Positions 1 to 9,558 of a stretch of 64,000 nucleotides of DNA are shown here, piece after piece (position 1 is the stretch's first letter; each line of letters begins with the position of its first letter). Location of the stretch: NCBI RefSeq assembly GCF_964340395.1, contig NC_135557.1, positions 13,619,546 through 13,683,545 of the forward strand, read 5' to 3'. A program made the translations under genes and the position numbers. The notes under the pieces are model-generated. The model had not been told where the DNA came from and ran no database searches. It saw only the letters and a program-made list of their open reading frames with translations. The stretch is from Glandiceps talaboti (Eukaryota; Hemichordata; Enteropneusta; Spengelidae).

Positions 1-499
1 CTTTAGGCAGTTTATTGAGAAGCAGTTTACATAGGTCGATGCACTTTGCCACGCGAGTAATTGGCATTACACTTTTCCATCTGCTTGTTTTGAATTGTGG
101 CAGGGGATACAAGTACGATTTCGGTTTCAAGTGTGTACTAATCAAACAATCCAGTTTATGTTGCCCGACAGACACATCTTTATCTAGCCAGGAATGATAA
201 AACATACACGCAGGGTGAACAGATTGTTTGTAAAACATCTTCAACACCATTAGTCTGACCCAGTGGGGATGAATAGGAGTGTTGTCATCGATTTTCTCTT
301 TCACAAGCCCTTGTAACTCGGACACTATGAGTTTGACCAGCTGTCTACCCTCTCTGCAGTTTCGGATATCTGTTGTCTCTTTCTTATTGCCTTGGCATTG
401 CAATATGCCAGCCAAAAACACCTCCACTTGCAATTGATCAAGTTGTGTCCCTGGCAAAGACAACAACACACGCTGCAAACAAGTCTGAAAGAAAGCCAT
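1..499 (-). CDS. Unknown protein, C-terminus cut by window edge
   Basis: An open frame of 166 codons reads leftwards from an ATG at 499-497 and has no stop before the left edge, so the gene is incomplete here. The visible part has no signal peptide, membrane segment or motif I can name. It is moderately rich in Leu, Cys, Lys and Gln and looks like a soluble cytoplasmic or nuclear protein. It lies 46 bp downstream of, and on the same strand as, the tail-anchored membrane protein gene, so the two may be expressed together. Function unknown. That it is a gene rests on the length of the frame, the ATG, and its fit into the gap left by its neighbour. Confidence 0.6.
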   Translation of the reverse strand, partial: MAFFQTCLQRVLLSLPGTQLDQLQVEVFLAGILQCQGNKKETTDIRNCREGRQLVKLIVSELQGLVKEKIDDNTPIHPHWVRLMVLKMFYKQSVHPACMFYHSWLDKDVSVGQHKLDCLISTHLKPKSYLYPLPQFKTSRWKSVMPITRVAKCIDLCKLLLNKLPK

Positions 500-545
500 A
501 GCCAAAATGTCTCACTTTGAAGTGGGATCTGCGTTTTCATTCAAT

Positions 546-1286
546 TCAAAAGACATGAACGTGACGTGTCTGGTAAAAATACAACCACGCAATAGTTATG
601 AGTGGTAAAAGCATCAAAGTAAATAGTAGGGACCACGGAAAAGCATCTGTACTGGAATGTTGAGTGTCGACTTCATCCTTGTCACCCTTGTCATATTCAG
701 TCCATTGTATATAAAACGTCAACGAATTTCGGTCCATGTGATAAAAGTCGTCAACGAGACAACAACTGTACTCCCAGTCAAAGTGTTTGTTAAGTTTGTG
801 CATTGAATTGCATAAATTATAGCCCTGTCCATCAAGTGTTACTTTAACTTTATAGAATTTCGATGACCCTCCCATTTCATGAAGAGAAACGGTGTTGTAC
901 TGTGTGACTCTGCCACCCACGGTGTTCTCTATGACGCTGACGAAATCTCTGTCGCCCAACCGTTTACTTGCCAAGTTGTCTCCATCCTCGTCTGAAAAGT
1001 AGTCTTTGGAAGCAATGTTCATGCACAACACGAGATTGTTCTGTTTTTCGGCTCTGAGAACATAGATGTTGAAACAAACAGCATACAAGTCTTCCAAGGA
1101 AACCAAGTAATCACAAAGGCATTTGACATCACACTTTCTGACACCAGCATTTGTAGAGGCACCAATGACAAAGTAGATTACAAATACATTATCCCCTATG
1201 TTCTGAACATCATGCACAGGTTTCAAATTAAATGGATCATCAGTCAAACATTCTATGATGTCATCAAACACTACTCTTGAAAGCAT
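546..1286 (-). CDS. Tail-anchored membrane protein, unknown
   Basis: A 246-residue protein with no N-terminal signal and a single hydrophobic segment near the C-terminus (about residues 217-237), followed by a short basic, His-containing tail. This is a tail-anchored topology with about 215 residues facing the cytoplasm or nucleoplasm. The N-terminal domain has several Cys residues (about 52-82 and 158-177) but no family signature I recognise. In herpesviruses the nuclear-egress membrane subunit has similar size and topology. I see only topology in common, so that link is speculation. The ATG at 1286 is the first in frame and faces the divergent promoter region to its right. Confidence 0.7.
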   Translation of the reverse strand: MLSRVVFDDIIECLTDDPFNLKPVHDVQNIGDNVFVIYFVIGASTNAGVRKCDVKCLCDYLVSLEDLYAVCFNIYVLRAEKQNNLVLCMNIASKDYFSDEDGDNLASKRLGDRDFVSVIENTVGGRVTQYNTVSLHEMGGSSKFYKVKVTLDGQGYNLCNSMHKLNKHFDWEYSCCLVDDFYHMDRNSLTFYIQWTEYDKGDKDEVDTQHSSTDAFPWSLLFTLMLLPLITIAWLYFYQTRHVHVF

Positions 1287-1364
1287 TCTTCATGTTTGTT
1301 TAGGACAATGACATATGCATAAATACACTCATTTCAGACTCCTACAGGAAACTATGGAATTATA

Positions 1365-1770
1365 CGTTTTCGGTTTTCAATTACATTTCCATCAAAGCTC
1401 TCATAGTAGACTTATTTTTTGGTATCCTGACTTAAAACAATGAATATCAGTTCAATGCTTTGTAACCAGGGATGAAATGTCTACCAGTAAGAAAGCATGT
1501 TCCATTTCGATTCACTAACACACAATTTGTCCGATTCTATCTTGGTGTACACAGGACTTTTTGGTCACATGACATATATGCAAATTAGAATTTGATAGTT
1601 TTTTTTTAACATGGGTGTGTAGACTTTTTTTTCCAAAAATTTTTCAGTCGCTAGTGGGTGGGTGTGTAGATTTTTTAAAAACCCCACATTTTTGCATGTT
1701 TAAATTGACCCTTATAAAACTCCCACAATTCATTGGACATAGAATTGTTTTGTGACAATTAAAACTCCCA
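1365..1770. repeat. Dispersed direct repeat, left copy
   Basis: Sequence here recurs at 3228-3640 in the same orientation with high identity apart from small indels, so the gene at 2168-2944 is flanked by direct repeats of roughly 400 bp. The right part of the repeat (from about 1564) is the dispersed module with ATGCAAAT, a T-run, the ACCCCACATTTTTGC block and GACCCTTA. That module is seen again in the 279-bp tandem repeats at 8.5-9.3 kb and between the F-box genes. Confidence 0.75.
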
Positions 1771-1869
1771 TAATTCATTCCAATTGTTTTGTGAAGTAAA
1801 AAACTCCAACGATGTAGGTTAAGACAAAAGAAAACTATGACGTCACAATTTTATCTTGTTCTTTTTTAT

Positions 1870-2130
1870 GGTGGATGTACTTCATGACCTAATGCCATTG
1901 AAATGTGACGTCATAGTTTTCTTTGGGGGAAAAGTATAAACTTTTTTTTTTGTACTTGACGTCATGACCTAATGCCATTGAAATGTGATGTCATAGTTTT
2001 CTTTGGGGAAAAGTATACATTTGTAAGGTCATTTTTTTTGTACTTGACGTCATGGTTTACTTCATGCCATTGAAATGTGACGTCACAGTTTTGTTTGGTG
2101 AAAAGTATAAATTTGTAAGGTCAACCATCT
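1870..2130 (+). promoter_or_regulatory. Triplicated CRE-like promoter unit
   Basis: Three units share a core beginning ATGCCATTGAAATGTGA at about 1892, 1972 and 2064 (spacing 80 and 92 bp). Each is followed by a TGACGTCA or TGATGTCA palindrome, a CAnAGTTTTnTTTGG block and AAAGTATA, a TATA-like element. The same TGACGTCA octamer recurs in other promoter regions of the window. It matches the cAMP-response/ATF-CREB consensus; use by host bZIP factors is inferred. Confidence 0.65.
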
Positions 2131-2167
2131 TGGGCAACCATTTGACTTTTTCGCTCACTCAATCAAC

Positions 2168-2944
2168 ATGATGGATCAACAGCGAAAATACCAGGACATG
2201 TTTTTCTGCACATATCATCATGCAGCAGAATTGGAAACTGCTAAGAAAAGCGGTCTACTTTCAAAGCATGCTCCTGGAGGACAAATCCCTTATCTTGACA
2301 CAGTTATCAGAGACATGGCATCACCATCGATGGTTCAGTGTACAGACATTGAAGGGGAGGAAGATTTGATTGTCACCGAGGCATTTAAAGGTACAAAAGT
2401 CGAATGCTTTATGAACAGATATGGTGATTTCGTAATGTCAAGCAATGGAAAGTTGTACGAAAATCCTTTCACCCTCTCCTGTGGCTTGAACAAGACGACA
2501 AACACTTGGCTTTTGCCCCATCTGAGCCATGGGATCTATAGGAAACTCAATCAGACATTCCACTCTACAAGAGAACAAGAGGTGGACAAGATTGTGGCAG
2601 TTTTGGTCATCGGAGATGTCACGTACTCAGAGAAGCTGAAATATCATTTCGTGGTGTATCGTGTAGCACTGCTGACGGAAACCCAAAACCAGTTCTTTGC
2701 AATGTCACATCGTGATTCAGTCTATTTCTCACATCACATCATCGGGTTGGATCACATTCCCGCTTGTACCTACGATTGCAGGAACGGCCTTGGTGAAGAC
2801 TTCTACAGCGACTCGAGATGCAATATCGACTTCATGGCAGTGCCTGAAAATGCTGTGTTCCTAAATAAATTCAAGTTCGAGATGCTGCCTGTAGCAAGTG
2901 TTTCGGAAGAAGACAACAGTGAGACAGAATTAGATAGTGAATGA
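2168..2944 (+). CDS. Unknown 258-residue acidic-tailed protein
   Basis: A complete frame with two adjacent ATG codons (2168 and 2171), ending at 2944 and followed by AATAAA at 2998. No signal peptide or membrane segment is visible. The last 15 residues are strongly acidic (rich in Glu, Asp and Ser). Near residues 38-46 there is a short segment resembling one near the start of the neighbouring BTB proteins (QIPYLDTVI against EIPYLDSLI), which might reflect distant shared ancestry or chance. I do not recognise the family. The gene has its own tandem CRE/TATA promoter and lies between direct repeats, so it looks like a mobile or recently gained cassette. Confidence 0.75.
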   Translation: MMDQQRKYQDMFFCTYHHAAELETAKKSGLLSKHAPGGQIPYLDTVIRDMASPSMVQCTDIEGEEDLIVTEAFKGTKVECFMNRYGDFVMSSNGKLYENPFTLSCGLNKTTNTWLLPHLSHGIYRKLNQTFHSTREQEVDKIVAVLVIGDVTYSEKLKYHFVVYRVALLTETQNQFFAMSHRDSVYFSHHIIGLDHIPACTYDCRNGLGEDFYSDSRCNIDFMAVPENAVFLNKFKFEMLPVASVSEEDNSETELDSE

Positions 2945-3749
2945 AGAATGAACAATTAAGAGTCTCCATTGTTTGTTTGTTCTTTGTTTATTGGTTCAAT
3001 AAATTGTTATTCAAACCAAAATAATATTGCATATTTGTAATTATACACATACACTCATTGCATCTGTAATACATAACATGTCTTTACTCCTGGAAGAACT
3101 CACCGTTGCAGAAATGAGCTTCCAGAAATATTTTTTTTCAGTGCCATTCTACACATATTCAATTTTATTGAAACATCATAGATAATCTGGAACCCTTCCC
3201 TTGCTGTCACTAACCAACGGCATTATTCGTTTTCGGTTTTCAATTACATTTCCATCAAAGCTCTCATAGTAGACTTATTTTTTGGTATCCTGACTGAAAA
3301 CAATGAATATCAGTTCAATGCTAAAAAATCAGTTTTGTAACCAGGGATGAAATGTCTACCAGTAAGAGAGCATGTGCAATTTGTCCGATTCTATCTTGGT
3401 GTTCACAGGACTTTTTGGTCACATGACATATATGCAAATTAGAATTTAACAGTTTTTAGTTAACATGGCTGTGTAGACTTTTTTTCCAACAATATTTTCA
3501 GTCGTTAGCGGTTGGGTGTGTAGATTTTTTAAAAACCCCACATTTTTGCATGTTTAAATTGACCCTTATAAAACTCCCACAATTCATTGGACACAGAATT
3601 GTTTCGTGACAATTAAAACTCCCATAATTCAATTTGTGAAGTAAAGAACTCATGTGACACATTACTGTAAAAGGACAAAAAACAATACGAAAATAAATTA
3701 TTTGTTGTTAATCATCAAGTTTATTATCATTTCCTTTCGTTGGTCATGT
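2945..3749. other. Intergenic: polyA signals and repeat copy
   Basis: Between two convergent genes. It has AATAAA at 2998-3003 for the plus-strand gene and TTTATT at 3720-3725 (AATAAA on the minus strand) for the kelch-like gene. The central part, 3228-3640, is the second copy of the dispersed repeat. No credible coding frame. Confidence 0.6.
3228..3640. repeat. Dispersed direct repeat, right copy
   Basis: Same orientation and order as 1365-1770, including the ATGCAAAT octamer near 3432 and the ACCCCACATTTTTGC/GACCCTTA block near 3535-3567. Small indels separate the two copies, so the duplication is not brand new. Confidence 0.75.
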
Positions 3750-5885
3750 TTAAAGTTTGTAATCAAAGCAGTCAATGGGTTCGGGCCCATGCAAGTTATC
3801 AACAAATAGGCCATTACAAGAACCTCCTCTCTTCAATAGCTCAAGTGTGTTTTTGTTGAAATCTATTAGAATGTCAAAGCTCCAGAAGAGAGTGCTCAAA
3901 GGTCCCAGTTCTTCGTCTCCTCCATAAAGGAGAAGTCGACCATCTTTATAGGCTTTACCGACCATTGGAGCATTACAATGCCTGCTTTGATTTATGTTAT
4001 CCTTGTACAGCATGTTCAAATCGTCTTTGCCAATATGAGCCCCTTTGACCTGCAACTTAACCTCTTTCCAGTCATTCAATTCAGTGTTCTGCATGGCAAA
4101 CACTGGCATGCTTATGAGTATCTCACTAAGCTGAGGGGAAATAACCCTTTCCTCCATTTCCATTGAACCAATACACACTAGTCCCACATTGGGCACATAA
4201 TGCAGTGACGGGAAATAATAGCCATTCGGGAGGGGTGGATAACTTATCCAGTCTTCGTCAATGCAATTGAAAGGCTCCTTTCCATGACTGATAATGTCCT
4301 CATTGTTTCTGTGTATTTGGCTCACAGCAATAATATCTATATCTATTTCTCTAGAGTTGGCATCACTTGCATATACAATTTTGCAAGACCCTGCAGAAGA
4401 GGGTACGGGCATGATGCATATGCTTCTCCTGCAAACATCATCACATATGCCAGATTCGTATTTGTAGTGCGATCTGGATGTAATGCAACCATCCTTTTCC
4501 GTTTTCCAAGGCCCATTGCAGTGCATTACAATAAGATGGTAACTAAAGGGTTCTGGAATCAGAACAAATTTGTCATAACTGTATATTCTCACGAAAGGAT
4601 CAACGACCTTAGCGTTGCGGTACCTTTCACAAAAAAGGAATTCCCAATTCAAACCATTACGAGGATTATTGGAACATGGCAAAGGCCCAGCATATATAAC
4701 AAACAGCATACACACTTTTTCGTAATATATTATTACACTTGCATCAATAAAGAACATTCTGTTTCCGGAAACCACCTTGAAATCAAACCTTTTAAATCTT
4801 TTTACTCTCCATCGGTAACTTGTGTCCATTGGCATTTCTCTAAAATAAGTGTCCTCATTAGTTCTGCCATGTGAATCACTAATCTGTACAAAGCTGTTTT
4901 CTCCAATGCCCACCCTATAGGTAGTACAATCTATTGGAGCAGTTGTTTCGTCCTGAGTACGAGACTTTGTTTCTTTGGCAAAAGCATGGACGAGTGCATT
5001 TGTTAATTCCTCCTTAGCCTCCATGCTTTCTATGGCTTGGACTGATGTCAAGACATTTTGCATGGGCGGAGACATTTTACTGGCTAATAGAGAACGGGCA
5101 TCAAGTGCCAGTGGCTTTAGCATGTCACACACGGTCTGAAACACCTTATCACCAATGAGGGCATCTTTATCTCTTGAGATACAGAAAAGCAACACACAGG
5201 CTTGCAATGGGTCTATTTTTCTTACTTCTACACTACTTTTCAACCAATCCCTGACCATGTAAAACACGCCAACATCGTTTCCTTTTAACTTCTTCTTCCG
5301 CTGCACAAAACGAGAGATATGCTCCCAACACCAAGAATTCGATACTCTGCTTGTGTCGACAAAATGACTAGCAAACACAGCCAGATGGCCAGCCACAACA
5401 TCTAGCAGGTCATCGTTCATTGCCGGCAAGTCACAAAGTACTTTGAAGAAGTAGACCAGTTTTTCAAATGTACTGTACTCACTGTAACTCGTGATTAACT
5501 CACTGTCGAAATTTTTCAGTAAATAATGCGCGAGTCTTTCCAGCCACCCTGTCATGTTCAGGTAGTCAGCAGCAGTGGTAACATCACCAATGTTCTCGAG
5601 AGTAATGGACGTCTTTTGGCCAGAATCACCAGAAGCAGACATGACAATCTCTTTTCTTTCAATGAATGACAAGAACAAGTGCCAGTATTCGACTGGAAAA
5701 GGGGAGGCCTCAAACATAGATTCCAGTACCAATACACCAGAGCCACATTGTCGTGTCTCCAATTGGTTGAAATTGATTAGTCCTGCCAAATATGGAATTT
5801 CCACTTTCAGGTTTTCGAGCGACAGGTCGTACACTTGATCTTGGCAAACACAACGGCAAGAAAATATATCATGCTGTCGATCCAT
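3750..5885 (-). CDS. BTB/BACK/kelch-like protein A
   Basis: 711 residues from the ATG at 5885 (the frame extends upstream only to a GTG). Residues about 10-130 look like a BTB/POZ domain, with the pattern EIPYLAGLI, then YWHLFLSF, then an ADYLNM-type helix. Residues about 135-280 look like a BACK helical region. The C-terminal half contains Gly-rich beta segments such as LLLYGGDEE resembling degenerate kelch blades. In cellular proteins this architecture acts as a substrate adaptor for Cullin-3 ubiquitin ligases, so such a role is inferred. It is a clear paralogue of the divergently transcribed gene at 6083-8317, with matching segments along the whole length. A TATA-like TAGTATAAATG lies on the minus strand near 5925-5936. 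Domain assignment is by eye and the kelch part is weak. Confidence 0.7.
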   Translation of the reverse strand: MDRQHDIFSCRCVCQDQVYDLSLENLKVEIPYLAGLINFNQLETRQCGSGVLVLESMFEASPFPVEYWHLFLSFIERKEIVMSASGDSGQKTSITLENIGDVTTAADYLNMTGWLERLAHYLLKNFDSELITSYSEYSTFEKLVYFFKVLCDLPAMNDDLLDVVAGHLAVFASHFVDTSRVSNSWCWEHISRFVQRKKKLKGNDVGVFYMVRDWLKSSVEVRKIDPLQACVLLFCISRDKDALIGDKVFQTVCDMLKPLALDARSLLASKMSPPMQNVLTSVQAIESMEAKEELTNALVHAFAKETKSRTQDETTAPIDCTTYRVGIGENSFVQISDSHGRTNEDTYFREMPMDTSYRWRVKRFKRFDFKVVSGNRMFFIDASVIIYYEKVCMLFVIYAGPLPCSNNPRNGLNWEFLFCERYRNAKVVDPFVRIYSYDKFVLIPEPFSYHLIVMHCNGPWKTEKDGCITSRSHYKYESGICDDVCRRSICIMPVPSSAGSCKIVYASDANSREIDIDIIAVSQIHRNNEDIISHGKEPFNCIDEDWISYPPLPNGYYFPSLHYVPNVGLVCIGSMEMEERVISPQLSEILISMPVFAMQNTELNDWKEVKLQVKGAHIGKDDLNMLYKDNINQSRHCNAPMVGKAYKDGRLLLYGGDEELGPLSTLFWSFDILIDFNKNTLELLKRGGSCNGLFVDNLHGPEPIDCFDYKL

Positions 5886-6082
5886 TTCGTCTAGTGAAAG
5901 CACTGAATGCAGTTGGGCCTAGACATTTATACTATTTTGAAAAGAAAGTTATGACGTCACATCAGGACTTTAATGGGATGGCATGGTCGTGACATGTAAA
6001 TCACGATGTCGTAGGGTATATAAACATAGAGGTCATTCTTCTTCAGAAGCCAATTGTCAGTTGTCTGAGAGACTTAACGACT
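5886..6082. promoter_or_regulatory. Bidirectional promoter of the BTB pair
   Basis: The 197 bp between two divergent starts carry a TATA-like element for each side (minus strand near 5925-5936; plus strand GGTATATAAAC near 6017-6024) and a TGACGTCA palindrome at about 5952 between them. The two paralogues therefore probably share control. Confidence 0.65.
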
Positions 6083-8317
6083 ATGGTGGAGAGAAAAATC
6101 TGCCTTCGCCTGGGAGGCAACAAATATACTGTTTTACCCTCCGTTTTGAAAGAAGAAATACCTTACTTGGATTCTTTGATACGGTTTTACGAGTTGGGAC
6201 AGGACATTGTCTATTTGGATAATCACGTCGAAAATGTGCACTTTGATATCAAGTACTGGCATTTGTTCTTGTCATACGTTCAGACAAGAAAATTCAGTTT
6301 CGAGGCCTACTACAGGAACGTAAATGAAAAGTGCAAAATTTATGTGACACCAGACAATCTTGCAGATATCACCTTTGTTGCTGACTTTCTTTGCATGAAG
6401 AATTGGATAGACGACCTCCAAAAAGAACTTCAAGTGTACTTCAAACATGAAGAGCCCTATGGTGTCTGTTTTTTTGCCAACAACACCCAAACCATGATGG
6501 ATTACTTTGCCATACTCTGCAAGCAAGGGTTGTCAGAGACTTACAGTGATTTGACAGATACCATTGCTGGTTTGATAAAAATCTACACGAAAAAGGACTT
6601 CACCGAAGATGATTTCGTTTTATTTCAGCTCTGGGACCTGAGCGTATTATCCAGATTCGTGCATACAAAGAAATGTTTCAGAGGTTGTGACATAGACGTG
6701 TTCAATTTAGTTCAGAATTGGTGGAAGTGTTGTGGTGGCAATCTGGCAGATGATGCTGATGGAATTCACTGCATAACCAAATTGCTATTGCACTTGGACA
6801 CCAATGACAAAAAGTTCGACATGATGATTATTGACACAGTCTGTGACCTGTTGAGACCTCTAGTAAGCACAGGCCGTTTTTCCGTCTACCAAAACATGCC
6901 AGCGTCAACACAGTTGGTTTTGGCAGATATATGTAAGACAGAGCCAACAAACTTGAAGAAGCAATTGATAGAAACAGTGTTGAGGGAGTTTGTGCAAGAA
7001 ACTAAAGAGGTTGATAGAAAGAAACACTCTAGGCCATTAAATCGTGCACTCTATTGCTTTGGAGTAGCTGGACCTTATATCATTATGAGGGATTGCAATG
7101 GTTATAAAAGATATCAGAGGTGGTTCCCATGCGGAATACATTATCTAAAACAAATATTCTTGTATACAGACTATGACTTAAAAGTCAACGATTCTCAAAA
7201 TAGCGTTTTCTACATCAGTAGAGAAAGGTTATACCCAAACTGTTTGAAATTGTACAGTGTTAACATCGACTCTTTGATGCGCGGATGGGACAAATGGCAA
7301 CCACGAGTCGAATGGGTTAGCGAGTACCGACTGCCAAAAGACATGCTTCTGAAAGTGCATCTGTTTGAGGAATTTGTTTTATTCTTGGTGCAAATCTGTT
7401 CCACATGTGATATATTCATTCTTCACAGAGATGGACCTTGGAAAATCAAAGACAATCTTAGTTCTTGTATGCAATTGAAACCATTTTTAAAGTATAACAT
7501 TATTCTTTACCCAGACCTACCTTCGTTGACAATGTGTTTCATGCCAGGACCTTGTAATCAGGACGACTGCTACATTGTTTACGCTTCCAATGCTATTTCG
7601 ATGAAAGTTATTGTGCAGTTGGTCAGCATTGATTCAAGATACAGGAGTGTTACCGACGTGATAACAAGAACGAATGACGAAGACGAACCTTTGTTGTGTA
7701 ACAAAAACACTCTTATTGCTTATCCACCAGTGGAAGTAGGTGATTATTTCCCGTCCATGTTTTTCGTGTCCTCGGTTGGTCTAGTCTTCCTAGGCAAAAT
7801 GTATTTCACAAATCGCGAGGTAGACAGGCACAGCAAAACATGTCTAATGCAAGTGAAGATACCAATTTATCTCCTTGACATGAGTGGCACTGTTCATTGG
7901 CAGAATTATATACCGGTATCTTCACTTGACATGGGTGGCACTGGTCATTGGCAGGAATTGACTATGAAAAGCAAAGACATACGTGTGAAAGTGGACTTTT
8001 TCAACAAGCTCATGTCTCCATGTGTGTTTAGATGCAAAGGTAGCAAACATGTGTCGTCCTGTCTGAAAAAGAAAACAACAGTGCCCCTGACAGGAAAAGT
8101 TTTCAAAAATGGAAAAAAACTTCTATTGTACTGGGGAGATGAACGCCTGGTTTGCACAAGGTTACTGTTTACAGAATATAATATTGTGATTGATTTCGAA
8201 GAAATGACCACCACCCTGGTGAAAAAGTGTCATAACCGATGGTGTCAATCAATAACAAGATACCGCCCGCAGGTTTGTGAACCCATTGGAGCATGGGAAG
8301 AGAACATTTGCCCTTAA
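6083..8317 (+). CDS. BTB/BACK/kelch-like protein B
   Basis: A complete 744-residue protein. The N-terminus (about 4-125) fits a BTB fold: LRLGGNKYTVL, EIPYLDSLI, YWHLFLSYV and a VADFLCM helix. Residues about 130-280 fit a BACK-like helical region. The C-terminal half is beta-rich with kelch-like glycine pairs (GKVFKNGKKLLLYWGDE). A short internal duplication is visible near residues 595-625 (LDMSGTVHWQ and LDMGGTGHWQ). It is a paralogue of the gene at 3750-5885 and, by analogy with cellular BTB-kelch proteins, may be a Cullin-3 adaptor. From base 6873 on, this gene is repeated at 30516-31960, where its 5' part is missing at an assembly gap. Confidence 0.75.
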   Translation: MVERKICLRLGGNKYTVLPSVLKEEIPYLDSLIRFYELGQDIVYLDNHVENVHFDIKYWHLFLSYVQTRKFSFEAYYRNVNEKCKIYVTPDNLADITFVADFLCMKNWIDDLQKELQVYFKHEEPYGVCFFANNTQTMMDYFAILCKQGLSETYSDLTDTIAGLIKIYTKKDFTEDDFVLFQLWDLSVLSRFVHTKKCFRGCDIDVFNLVQNWWKCCGGNLADDADGIHCITKLLLHLDTNDKKFDMMIIDTVCDLLRPLVSTGRFSVYQNMPASTQLVLADICKTEPTNLKKQLIETVLREFVQETKEVDRKKHSRPLNRALYCFGVAGPYIIMRDCNGYKRYQRWFPCGIHYLKQIFLYTDYDLKVNDSQNSVFYISRERLYPNCLKLYSVNIDSLMRGWDKWQPRVEWVSEYRLPKDMLLKVHLFEEFVLFLVQICSTCDIFILHRDGPWKIKDNLSSCMQLKPFLKYNIILYPDLPSLTMCFMPGPCNQDDCYIVYASNAISMKVIVQLVSIDSRYRSVTDVITRTNDEDEPLLCNKNTLIAYPPVEVGDYFPSMFFVSSVGLVFLGKMYFTNREVDRHSKTCLMQVKIPIYLLDMSGTVHWQNYIPVSSLDMGGTGHWQELTMKSKDIRVKVDFFNKLMSPCVFRCKGSKHVSSCLKKKTTVPLTGKVFKNGKKLLLYWGDERLVCTRLLFTEYNIVIDFEEMTTTLVKKCHNRWCQSITRYRPQVCEPIGAWEENICP

Positions 8318-8335
8318 AAGGACAAAAAAAAAAGC

Positions 8336-8460
8336 AATAACAAAATAAATGATTTGTTCTTAATTTTCATGTTAATTATCACTTCATGTTTAAAGTTCGT
8401 AATAAAAACAGTCATTGGGTTCTGGCCCATGCACATTTTCTCAACAACATCCTCTTTTGT
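8336..8460 (-). pseudogene. 3' remnant of a third kelch-like gene
   Basis: The sequence downstream of protein B resembles, on the minus strand, the last ~120 bp of the protein A gene (3690-3830). It shares the AT-rich 3' flank with AATAAA-type signals, then the stretch encoding the final GPEP-DCF residues. Frame breaks and missing upstream sequence make it a non-coding tail fragment. It suggests a third BTB-kelch paralogue once lay here. Confidence 0.6.
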
Positions 8461-8499
8461 TTCGTGGCAATACATCTCTTCAGGAAATGGGTTGTGAAA

Positions 8500-9275
8500 C
8501 TTCACATGTATGCAAATGAGGCTTCTGAAACATTTTCGTGGGAGTATCAATTGGCAAATGGTCACATGACATATATGCAAATTAGAATTTGACAGTTTTC
8601 TGTAACACGTGTGTGTAGACTTTTTTTTCAAAATTTTTTTGAGTCGCTAGTGGTTGGGTGTGTAGATTTTTTAAAAACCCCACATTTTTGCATGTTTAAA
8701 TTGACCCTTATAAATCTCCCACAATTCATTGGACACAGAATTGTTTTGTGACAACACATCACTTCACTTGACATGCATTCTCTTGTGCATGCAAATGAGG
8801 CTTCTGAAACATTTTCGTGGGAGTATCAATTGGCGTATGGTCACATGACATATATGCAAATTAGAATTTGACAGTTTTCTTTAACACGTGTGTGTACACT
8901 TTTTTTTCAAAAACTTTTTGAGTCGCTAGTGGTTGGGTGTGTAGATTTTTTAAAAACCCCACATTTTTGCATGTTTAAATTGACCCTTATAAATCTCCCA
9001 CAATTCATTGGACACAGAATTGTTTCGTGACAACACATCACTTCACTTGACATGCATTCTCTTGTGCATGCAAATGAGGCTTCTGAAACATTTTCGCGGG
9101 AGTATCAATTGGCGAATGGTCACATGACATATATGCACATTAGAATTTGACAGTTTTCTGTAACACGTGTGTGTAGACTTTTTTTTTCAAAATTTTTTTG
9201 AGTCGCTAGTGGGTGGGTGTGTAGATTTTTTAAAAACCCCACATTTTTGCATGTTTAAATTGACCCTTAAAAACT
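8500..9275. repeat. Three tandem 279-bp repeats
   Basis: The block starting GCTTCTGAAACATTTTCG begins at 8521, 8800 and 9079, a period of 279 bp; the third unit is cut short near 9270. Each unit holds two ATGCAAAT octamers about 65 bp apart (the last in unit 3 mutated to ATGCACAT), an ACACGTGTGTGTA element, a T/A-rich stretch and the ACCCCACATTTTTGC/GACCCTTA module also found at 1.6, 3.5 and 16.2 kb. No coding capacity is apparent. It is repeated at 32143-32918 in the second copy. Confidence 0.9.
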
Positions 9276-9558
9276 GTTTCACAGGTTATGTGATCACGTT
9301 CTTTTGTTTTTTCTTGTACATGGCCCAGTGTGTGCCTATGTTTGACATGACCAGTCAAAAAGAGTATCGTTATCATAACGTGAGACCGTGAGAAAGTGTA
9401 TAGTGACGTCATAACTTTCATAATTGTCATCGTCCAATGGATTGTCGTTACGTCACGATTTTTTTGTAGTCCACGTTATAGTTTTCTATATAAGCAGGGT
9501 ATTGAAATCTGACATATCATATCTTACCAACCTTCACACAGACTTGTAATCCCAAAAC
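9276..9558 (+). promoter_or_regulatory. Promoter of the 9559 gene
   Basis: TATATAAG at 9487-9494 lies 65 bp before the ATG at 9559, with a TGACGTCA palindrome near 9403 and a TACGTCA half-type site near 9450. The spacing suits an RNA polymerase II promoter with a short 5' leader. Confidence 0.65.

Larger units (their letters stand above)
1287..2167. promoter_or_regulatory. Divergent intergenic region with repeats
   Basis: This 881-bp region separates two divergent genes and has no credible coding frame. From about 1365 to 1770 it holds a dispersed repeat that recurs at 3228-3640 and, in part, at 8500-9275 and 16093-16310. From about 1840 to 2130 it holds three tandem promoter-like units containing TGACGTCA. 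The last AGTATAAA (near 2105) lies about 60 bp before the plus-strand ATG at 2168 and is the likeliest TATA element for that gene. Confidence 0.6.

Noticed and set aside
4284-4874. 196-codon plus-strand frame inside kelch-like gene A
   Set aside because: Antisense to a well-supported paralogous gene; composition is that of a shadow frame.
8521-9275. Possible CRISPR array from the regular repeats
   Set aside because: The units are 279-bp tandem repeats without spacers, in eukaryotic-virus-type sequence.
9167-9391. 74-codon plus-strand frame before the 9559 gene
   Set aside because: Lies mostly in the 279-bp repeat and the promoter region, and reads through the T-rich tract.
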